A stretch of DNA of 64,000 nt from positions 5,456,001 through 5,520,000 of the forward strand of contig CM070581.1 in assembly GCA_036346355.1 (NCBI GenBank), given 5' to 3'. A program made the translations under genes and the position numbers. This document shows positions 57,536-64,000 of this stretch, piece by piece. Each line of letters begins with the position of its first letter. The first letter of the stretch is position 1. The stretch is from Rhipidocladum racemiflorum (Eukaryota > Streptophyta > Magnoliopsida > Poales > Poaceae). The notes beneath the pieces were generated by a model. That model was not told the origin of the DNA. It saw nothing but the letters and a program-made list of their open reading frames with translations, and did not search any database.

Positions 57536-57903
57536 GCCGTTGCCGCTCAGAGCCCGTGCCCCCCCGCTACCGTCCGCGGCTCTTCGCCGACCAACTCGGC
57601 CCGCACGCCTGGATTCCCGTTCCCCACCCCTGGTCGCCCGCGGCACGGCCACGGCGTCGTCCGCGCGCGCGCTGCCATGTGCACGTACTGCCAATATAAA
57701 AAAACTTGACCATGCTGGTCGCGGTCGGTTCCGTTTACTAGCAGTGGTGTTCATGCATGTTTTTTTTCTCCTGATATAGGTTGTACGGACTTTAAAGTAA
57801 ACTAAGAGATAAATAATCATTATCTACCTTTTATTTAAGATAAAGTATAAAATAATGTTAAGAGATTATCTCTTCAGTACGCTAATTTTGTTGATTGATG
57901 AGT
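57536..57903. other. GC-rich then AT-rich intergenic sequence
   Basis: 57536-57690 is GC-rich, with overlapping frames on both strands that look like chance ORFs. CCAATATAAAAAAAC at 57690-57705 resembles a TATA region but no gene follows. Confidence 0.4.
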
Positions 57904-58038
57904 AGTGCTTTCATGTTTTTCTTCGTAATACAAGTTGTATAAATCCTGAGACAAACGAAGGGATAAGTAATCACCATCAACCCTTCGTTCATGCTTTAAT
58001 ATGTGTACAACTTTCAAAAGGAAAAGCACAGAAGCACT
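57904..58038. mobile_element. 135-bp MITE, second copy
   Basis: Same length and terminal inverted repeats as 53409-53543 (AGTGCTTTCATG...AGAAGCACT). Confidence 0.8.
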
Positions 58039-58791
58039 CTCTCTGAATTGATTTCGATTTTAGTTGTTTGGGATCTGTAAAACCTTGTATTTTTAACAAG
58101 TTTAAAATATATGTATTGGATGTATGATGTTACGAAGTTACTTTATAAAACTATAGAGTTATACGTGTGAATTATACAACTTTTAAAAAAAATTCCTCCG
58201 CCGTCTCCCCGCCGTTTATTTATACAGTGCATCGCGAGAGCCTCTGCGAGAGCCGCTCGCGCGTACTTTAACCCGTTCTTGCGTACGTGTTGCACGAGTG
58301 AAATGATCATTGGGTTAGTCTAGAAAAGAAGTGACAATATACAGGAAGTCAATGCGGTGTGAAGGAAGCTGAGCTTGCCGACTCCTTGCTTGCAAGTAAC
58401 CTCTAGGCTCGCTCTAGCGTGTTTCATTTCCTGGGCCAGTTGTAATCGAAGATATATAATGGAAACCTCGCTGTCTTTGCTTCTTTCTTTATACCTTTTA
58501 AGCAAGCTTCTTCCTTTAAGAAACGAGCTTCATGTTGCACGAGAACCAGTAACGTCCAATCCCCATACGTGTATGGGCTATGTACTTGCCCCTCTCTTTT
58601 CTCTCTCTCTCTATTAGATCAAAAGGACATCAAAAACTTGATGTCTCAGTTTCATTACTGAAACCAGCAAATATGATTACAGTCCATATAACAGGTCTTT
58701 TAGTGTAACTCTCCTAATCAGTACTTTTCAACACACAAGTTCCAACCAACTCAAACATAAGAGGATAACAAAATTACATCTTGCCATCAAC
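58039..58791. other. intergenic, nothing firmly recognised
   Basis: Mixed sequence with a short (CT)n patch at 58593-58614. 58640-58791 could be the 3' UTR of the exon remnant that follows on the minus strand. No other gene is supported. Confidence 0.4.
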
Positions 58792-58911
58792 CTAATCACC
58801 AAAATAAGCTGCGAACGATTTCAATCCATCCGGTATAGCATTATCCTCTATGCTTTCATCTGCACCATTTTTCATCAAGTTCACCTTATCACGGACTCCA
58901 CATTTTTCTTA
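58792..58911 (-). pseudogene. possible last-exon remnant of an unidentified gene
   Basis: On the minus strand the sequence before the TAG at 58792-58794 reads in one frame, ending ESIEDNAIPDGLKSFAAYFG plus Asp, with natural-looking composition. A possible acceptor (AATAAG) lies at its upstream end, next to a MITE at 58915. I do not recognise the protein. It may be a captured or stranded exon, or chance. Confidence 0.3.
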
Positions 58912-58914
58912 TTA

Positions 58915-59119
58915 CTCGTGTTTGGTTATTTGTACCAAACAGTACATATATGAGATGGTTAAAAAAATTATTGTGTGTTTAGTTGCTTTAATGAACCATC
59001 CTAAATCAAATGATATAAATTTGAGGAATATTTCCTATAAATACTGAACCATTCCATTCATCTAAAATAACGAAACCAAATGATACAGGATTATTCCATC
59101 CCATCAATTAAACACATCC
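58915..59119. mobile_element. Tourist/PIF-type MITE (family 1), diverged copy
   Basis: Aligns along its whole length with 4695-4926 (GAGATGGTT, GTGTGTTTAGTTGCTTTAATG, ACTGAACCATTCCATTCAT, AACGAAACCAAATGATAC). The terminal repeats and the TTA/TAA flanks are diverged, so it is older. Confidence 0.75.
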
Positions 59120-59122
59120 TAA

Positions 59123-59893
59123 TTGTCTCCAGTTTGATCAACGAATGTTAGAAGGGCCAAGTATTTCGAAAGGATAAAAAAAGCCTACTGCTCAAATTCT
59201 GAACATGAAAGCATATAATTGTACGCAGTAAACTTAAATTGCCGCTTGTAGATATCCAATTAACGTCATTTCACACCTCTTTTACCGCCATTTAGTACAC
59301 TCTACTAGTAAGCCTAGAAATTATCTTATCGGAGCCGTCGTACTTTGAACATACCCTAGGACGTGATTATAATTTATCCACAGGATAAACAAACACCGTG
59401 ATTTTCGCAAACAACCATACGAAACAGGCGCCACAAGTTAGCGTTGGCGACAACCCCAAGGAAGGAAACGGCCTGAACCGCCCACACGGCGAAAGCTGGC
59501 CACCCCGGTCCCCTGCCCGCATCCAATGTCCTCGTGGCATCCACGCCTATTTTTCGACATATTTTTTTTTATCTGTCCTATCCAAAGTAAATTTATAAAC
59601 GTAGTTTAGTTCTCGATAGCACAAGCACGACAGACGATATATGTCATCTATTCTTCTTCTTTACCATAGCAGGTTATTGACACCATAGCTCAGAGCACGG
59701 TAGGTACCTGCCACGGTACCCAAGTTTGACAGAAAGGAGAGCAGCGGTAACGACGATTTGCTGCAGTAGAGGAGTATGATAGGTAACATATGTCCTCTAA
59801 CGGTGCTTCCACGGTCGAGAAAGTCTATATTGTTGTGAAATGATAACACTTTCATTGATCGATAACAAAATACCGATCAAATAACTAAAATAA
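59123..59893. other. intergenic, nothing recognised
   Basis: No exon structure, RNA gene or repeat partner was identified. A GC-rich patch lies at about 59440-59540. Confidence 0.45.
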
Positions 59894-60127
59894 TCAATCT
59901 CCAGCAATTTCCCTTCATTCCATTCCCTTCCCCATATTCATTCCCTTTATTTCCTACCATCTCCAAAGAAGATCCCTCAAGGATTTGTGAAGGATTGGAG
60001 AGAGAATCCTTTCTAAAGGGATTTATCGCTTCAATCCTTCCGACGGAATCGTGAAGGGAATCATTTGGAAAGACAGGATCTGTTCGGGAAGGGATTTGGA
60101 GGGGAAGGGAAGCTGCTGGAGATAGTC
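59894..60127. mobile_element. PIF-type MITE (family 2), copy 2
   Basis: 234 bp between TAA at 59891-59893 and 60128-60130. The right end complements to GACTATCTCCAGCAGCTTCC and the left reads TCAATCTCCAGCAATTTCCC. The interior is GGGATTT/AAATCCC-rich, like 46732-46973. Confidence 0.75.
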
Positions 60128-60312
60128 TAAAGAACACATAGGATATAAGGAGTCATAACTTTTTTTTCTCTTAATTAAATTGATTCTCTTGTATAATAAA
60201 GTATCATATTTATAATAAACATACTCATTATTATAGATATATTCCTACTCATCCACAGAGAGTTGAAGTCCTATCATATGTCGAGGAACATTTGCATATT
60301 TATTCGGAAATA

Positions 60313-60329
60313 GGGGGGGGGGGGGGGGG
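60313..60329. repeat. poly-G tract upstream of the DUF1677 gene
   Basis: Seventeen consecutive G residues, followed by GGGAG. The length of such a run is prone to sequencing error. Confidence 0.8.
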
Positions 60330-60490
60330 AGGGAGTGTACACATAGGCAAATACACCGTGGCTTCCCCCACTCATCCGTTGGCACCATCCCATAATTCAG
60401 TCGCCCGTGGGCCCCACCTCCTGCGCATTAAAAGCCAAGCCCCCCACTACGCAATCACGCGCAGACGGGGGGAGAGAGAGAGAGGCATAA

Positions 60491-60538
60491 ATGGAAGCGG
60501 GGGAGCCGCCGGACACCGTCTCGGGGTGCTTAGAGTAG
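60491..60538 (+). other. possible upstream ORF of the DUF1677 gene
   Basis: ATG at 60491 opens a 15-codon frame (MEAGEPPDTVSGCLE) ending in TAG at 60536-60538, 77 bp before the main ATG. Its first four residues equal those of the main protein. Whether it is transcribed is unknown: GCATAAATGG at 60486-60495 could itself be part of a TATA region. Confidence 0.35.
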
Positions 60539-60614
60539 TCGCAGCCACCGACGCGGAGGAGCCGCCTCGCCGGAGTTAGGGTTCTGTGAGCTGGTAAAGA
60601 CAAAGGTTCGGGCC

Positions 60615-61073
60615 ATGGAGGCGGGGGTGGTGGGGGAGGAGGAGGAGGAGGTGGCGTGCGAGTGCTGCGGGTTCACGGAGGAGTGCACGGCGCCGTACAT
60701 CGCCAGCGTGCGCGCGCGGTACGGTGGGAGGTGGATCTGCGGCCTCTGCGGGGACGCCGTAGGCGAGGAGCTCGGCCGCGCTTCGCCGCCCATCTCGCCG
60801 GCGGAGGCGCTCCACCGACACGCCTGCGTCTGCGGCGCCGGCCGCCGCGCGTCGGCCCCGCCATCGCCGGCCGAGAGCGCCGACGATCTCATCGCCGCCC
60901 TGCGGGTCCTCCTGCGCCGCCGGCTCGGCTCTCCGCCGCCGCCGAGGGAGGTTCGCTCCACGCCGAGCAGCCCGAGGCGCGACTCCGCGACCGCCATCGT
61001 CTCCGTCGCGGCCGTCGCCGCCGGAGGCTCGCTAGCGCGGACCGAGAGCTGCTTCGCCGCGCTCGTTGAGTAA
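60615..61073 (+). CDS. DUF1677 family cysteine-rich protein
   Basis: Intronless, 152 aa, GC-rich throughout. The ATG lies in a good context (GCCATGG). An acidic run, GEEEEEV, precedes the family signature: CECCGFTEECT (Cys15, 17, 18, 24), then APYIASVRARYGGRWICGLC (Cys42, 45), then a Cys-x-Cys (HACVCG). The CxCC...C...CxxC spacing suggests metal binding. After residue 95 the protein is a low-complexity Ser/Pro/Arg linker and a short tail ending ESCFAALVE. DUF1677 proteins are plant-specific small proteins whose biochemical role is not established. The stop TAA overlaps an AATAAA at 61072-61077. No neighbour suggests a pathway. The family call is from the Cys/Trp signature and is fairly secure. 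Confidence 0.88.
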   Translation: MEAGVVGEEEEEVACECCGFTEECTAPYIASVRARYGGRWICGLCGDAVGEELGRASPPISPAEALHRHACVCGAGRRASAPPSPAESADDLIAALRVLLRRRLGSPPPPREVRSTPSSPRRDSATAIVSVAAVAAGGSLARTESCFAALVE

Positions 61074-61260
61074 TAAAAAGCAAAAAGAAGCCGAGGAGAT
61101 CAAGAAATGGTGGTCCTTTTGTAGCTTTCTTTTGCTTTTGCTTTCCCGAAGCACTGTAAATTGCTGCCCTTTTTAGCTTTCTTATCGCTTCTTGTGTTCT
61201 ACTGCTCTAGTTAGGATGGAAGAGCAATAAGATGTGTATAAACTAGAGCGAAAAGCTACA
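61074..61260 (+). terminator. 3' UTR and probable polyadenylation region of the DUF1677 gene
   Basis: AATAAA overlaps the stop codon, which is too early to be the working signal alone. TTTTGC/CTTTTGTAG-rich sequence follows, and AATAAG at about 61226 is a better-placed near-upstream element. The cleavage site is not defined. Confidence 0.4.
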
Positions 61261-61674
61261 TGATAAAATGGAGGTAATTCCATGTTCTGCACTTCTGCTG
61301 CATAAGCTGAGTTGGTGTATCCCAATTCCCAATCCGATACTGCTGCTTGTATGAATCTGATGATCTGATCTCACTGAAAAACTTGGGGAGCAGTCTTCTT
61401 CCCGGCTCTGATTCTTCGATGAAACGATTTCTGATACGAAGTTGAGCCTTGGAAATGTATTCATTTGGATCTGTTAGACTGTTGTAGTTGCATTCTGGGC
61501 TTCAGTTCTTAGACACGAGCTCATAATGTGAGATCACATTGTATTCGTAAGTGTTAACTGCCCTACTGTGGAATCAATCCGGCAGAAGAATGAGGCGATT
61601 TACTACCTCAGTTTTTGCACCACGTGATACACCCAGGAATTACATTACCGAATCGAGTTGAAAAATCGTCCACA
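61261..61674. other. intergenic, nothing recognised
   Basis: Unique-looking sequence; a minus-strand open frame at 61243-61464 has no recognisable domain. Confidence 0.45.
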
Positions 61675-61682
61675 CCTTGATG

Positions 61683-61861
61683 CAGGGTTCAACTTTTCGT
61701 TGAATTTCACTCGAATTTCGTGAAATCCGACCTTACCGCTACGGTTCGAAAAAGCATTTCGTTGAAAACCGCTACTGTTCAAACGGTTCTCGAACGGTTT
61801 TTACCGATTTTCGAACTTCAATTTTTCTAGCGGTTTTTCGTTGACGAAAAGTGGAACCCTG
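61683..61861. mobile_element. hAT MITE of the 'CAGGGTTC' group
   Basis: 179 bp, ends CAGGGTTCAACTTTTCGTTG and the near-complement ending GTGGAACCCTG. It is flanked by CCTTGATG (61675-61682) and CCTTGATA (61862-61869), an 8-bp duplication with one mismatch. CGAACGGTT and AAACCGCTA-type motifs fill the interior. It is the best-defined member of this group. Confidence 0.8.
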
Positions 61862-61869
61862 CCTTGATA

Positions 61870-62600
61870 CCGATAGAAACCGATCGAATTGCAAAGACAC
61901 TGTTTTTAAACCGGAGATCAAACAGAGGTGAAAATAACGGAAAACAACTGATTTTAACGATTTTCAACTGGTTTGAACCGAAAATTGGCACGCTCAAGGA
62001 AAACTGGAAAAAAAAATCTTGAAAAATTGGGGAAAAAATTTACTGAAAATACTGAAAATTAGCGCAAGACACAAAAAATTAGAGAAAATATTAGAAATGT
62101 ATAAAAAAATGGAACAATACGATAAAATTTTGACATGACCTTTCCTACATTTTAAGATAACATCAAATTGTAAAATACGTATTTTGCAATAATATCATAG
62201 CTATACAAAATATGAGAAACATTTCGGTATTACCTTTGCTATATTTTAGACAATCTCGAGTTGTAAAGTAGGCATTTAGCAATAATATCTCAATAAATAA
62301 AATTTTATTTCAGTATCATTCACAAATCAATCCAACAAGTCCATGTCTCAATGCCCATGCATATGATATTTGAAATCAACATTTCTTACCAAAAATGAAT
62401 GTCCGCGCTTTGCATAGTTTCGTTGTCCTTCCATTGTCACACATATGCTATGTTGGATCTACATGAACGCTATGTTAGCAAAAAATCGAGTTGCAATGCA
62501 ATGAAACATTATCTTTGGGACTACAGGTAATATTCTTGAGTGTACATTTGGTTGGCCATGTTGTACTCCTCAGTGAGCATCATCACCAATCCTTGTGTAT
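61870..62600. other. AT-rich sequence, nothing recognised
   Basis: 61900-62050 has AAACCGG and CCGAAAATTGG motifs that may be the subterminal part of a larger hAT element whose coding remnant follows on the minus strand. The rest is unassigned. Confidence 0.35.
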
Positions 62601-62831
62601 CTAGCAATGTCGTCTTGTATTTGTGCTAGCTTTGCCCCGTCTATAGGCTAGCTGTTTGCCACTGTTGGTACAACATAGCATAAAAGTCGGGGTTCTGCCG
62701 CTCATAGACCCATTGGGTGGGAGGTTGTGCACGAGCATCCAGGCTGGCGTAGTTGTAGTGGCCATATGAGCCATAGGTCCCTTGCATCTCGGCGACGCTG
62801 TACGAGCTAGAGCTATCTTTTGGTGCGTCAT
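62601..62831 (-). pseudogene. transposase-like C-terminal remnant, uncertain
   Basis: One minus-strand frame reads THQK-ALARTASP; the neighbouring frame gives HYNYASLDARAQPPTQWVYE and NPDFYAMLYQQWQ before a stop. Composition and setting (next to AAACCGG-type motifs) suggest the tail of a hAT-like transposase. No signature motif is present, so the family is a guess. Confidence 0.3.
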
Positions 62832-63319
62832 GACTATGTCGATGGTCCCTTCCTTTTTATGTTGTAGTCCTCCTCTTCATCCTGTCAGCGGCAGGCAGAT
62901 CTGGTTGGAGGTAGCAACGAGGTATTCAGGGGACGAGAAGACTCTAAGGACCAGGGTTCTGGCTGTTGGAACGGTCGGGTAGGGTGTTAAATATGTGAGA
63001 CAACTTCGTGGGTCGGATGGGCTGCAGGCTTGTAGCCTATCCTATGTTTGTTTTTTATCTTTTCAATTTTGTATATTCGGATTGCTCAAAAACATCTCCC
63101 AAATTCAGTTTTTAAAAATATTTTCATCCAATATATCAAAAATCTATTAATACTAATTGTGAAATCATGTGCTAAAAAATTGGCTTAATAATGCATTTGG
63201 CATTGCAAAGTGTTAGTGCTATGACATGTGTGGTGCTTGTGCATGTGTTGTCTCATTTGATCATTTGATATACTTGTGCATGTGCTTAACTAAGTTTCCA
63301 GGATACAGACAATTTTGTA
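62832..63319. other. intergenic, nothing recognised
   Basis: No supported gene. GTGCATGTGTTG and similar words at 63180-63280 are low-complexity. Confidence 0.4.
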
Positions 63320-63960
63320 TTTGCGCCGGACTAAGTTTTGGAGAAACAGAGTGTTTTCCTTTTGCGTCGGACCGCTTATCACGTTTGCGCTGGACCACTT
63401 TTTCGGTCCGTCGTGAACATGCATTTAAGGTCTTTTGCGCCGGACCAAGTGGTAATGCAAACCGAGTGTAGCGCATGTACGCCAAACTGATTTTTTTAGT
63501 CCATCATGAACGTGGTTTTTGCCGGACCAAATCTTCGAGAAACAGAAGGTTTTACATGTACGTCGGACCAAATTATTTGGTCCATTGTGAACGGCGTTTT
63601 GAGGTTTGATTTCTTTTGAGCCGGATCGTTTTTCGCATTTGCGCCGGACCAAATTTTTAGTCCGTCGTGAACGTGACTTTGAGTGTCTTACGCCGGACTA
63701 ATTGTCTTTTGAAACCGAGCGTGGCATATTTGCGCCGGACCAATTTTCTTTGGTCTGCCGTGAATGTGAAATTGAGCCTTTTTGCGCCGGACCAAATAGG
63801 CATGTAACCGAGACTTTTACTTGTATGCCGGGCCAATTTTTCGATCCGTCGTGAGCGACGCCGGACCAAAGTTTCGGTTTGGCGTGAACAGCTTTTTGAA
63901 GGTTGATTCCTTGTGTGCGCCGGACTAATATTTTTGGTCCGGCGTGAATGTGATTTTCTA
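63320..63960. repeat. array of GCGCCGGACCAA/TTGGTCCG half-palindromes, continues past the window
   Basis: About fifteen GCGCCGGAC(C/T)AA-type half-sites alternate with TTTGGTCCGTCGTGAACGTG-type partners. Best pairs are at 63645-63672 (CGCCGGACCAAATTTTTAG plus TCCGTC) and 63920-63946 (GCGCCGGACTAA, TTTTTGGTCCGGC). Spacing is irregular, 40-70 bp. Open frames on the minus strand (RRKYATLGF..., LVRRKTLKVTF) come from the repeat. It may be part of an LTR or satellite. Confidence 0.7.
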
Positions 63961-64000
63961 GGGTTAACTTTTTTTGTCTAAAAAAATTTGATTTTGGTTT

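Noticed and set aside
63425..63869. Basic ORFs (RRK...LVRRK) on the minus strand
   Set aside because: Each period of the GCGCCGGACCAA array translates to the same few residues. There is no start context or domain.

Overview
The window is nuclear DNA of a flowering plant, almost certainly a grass (Poaceae). The evidence is GT-AG spliced genes with very GC-rich first exons and AT-rich introns, Tourist/PIF-, hAT- and Mutator-type MITEs, short Helitrons beginning TCTCTACTATTATAAA and ending CTAG, tRNA-derived SINEs and Ty1/copia retrotransposons. The genus cannot be fixed from sequence alone. Most of the window is transposon-derived; five gene loci stand out.

Layout. 1-4.35 kb is a decayed copia element (family called Copia-1 here, copy A). 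4.7-6.3 kb is a run of MITEs and a Helitron. 6.66-13.87 kb (minus) is a 13-exon gene for a 748-aa VIT + VWA protein of the plant 'inter-alpha-trypsin inhibitor heavy chain-related' type; all exons can be joined in frame. A second, near-identical Helitron in the opposite orientation lies just upstream. 14.79-22.25 kb is a complete but dead Copia-1 element (copy B) with LTRs, PPT, PBS and a 5-bp target duplication. 22.4-25.1 kb holds a long hairpin, a tRNA-derived SINE head, diverged tandem repeats and a degenerate Helitron. 25.12-27.68 kb is a TAA-flanked terminal-inverted-repeat element. 28.03-31.29 kb (plus) is an intron-containing but broken relative of the 20S proteasome alpha subunit PAA1/PSMA6.

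31.4-57.5 kb is a tandem segmental duplication built around a strictosidine synthase-like (SSL/APMAP-type) gene on the minus strand. Copy A (31447-33884) and copy B (49005-52308) are intact six-exon genes of 369 codons plus stop. A third copy (55591-56226) keeps only exons 3-5 and is frameshifted. A fourth (44171-44225 and 45907 on) keeps only 5'-flanking sequence. The duplicated units carry different insertions: a second copia element (34101-40346) 217 bp upstream of copy A, a 1.68-kb solo LTR, a SINE, hAT, Mutator-like and PIF MITEs. Because the paralogous units preserve empty sites, several insertions can be defined to the base, with target-site duplications.

60.6-61.1 kb (plus) is an intronless gene for a cysteine-rich DUF1677 protein. 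The right end has a hAT-type MITE, a transposase-like remnant and an array of imperfect palindromes (GCGCCGGACCAA type) that runs off the window.

No operon logic applies. The genes look functionally unrelated, apart from the SSL paralogs. I found no convincing tRNA, rRNA or CRISPR. Exon calls are by eye from splice signals, reading frame and remembered family sequence; no search or alignment was run.
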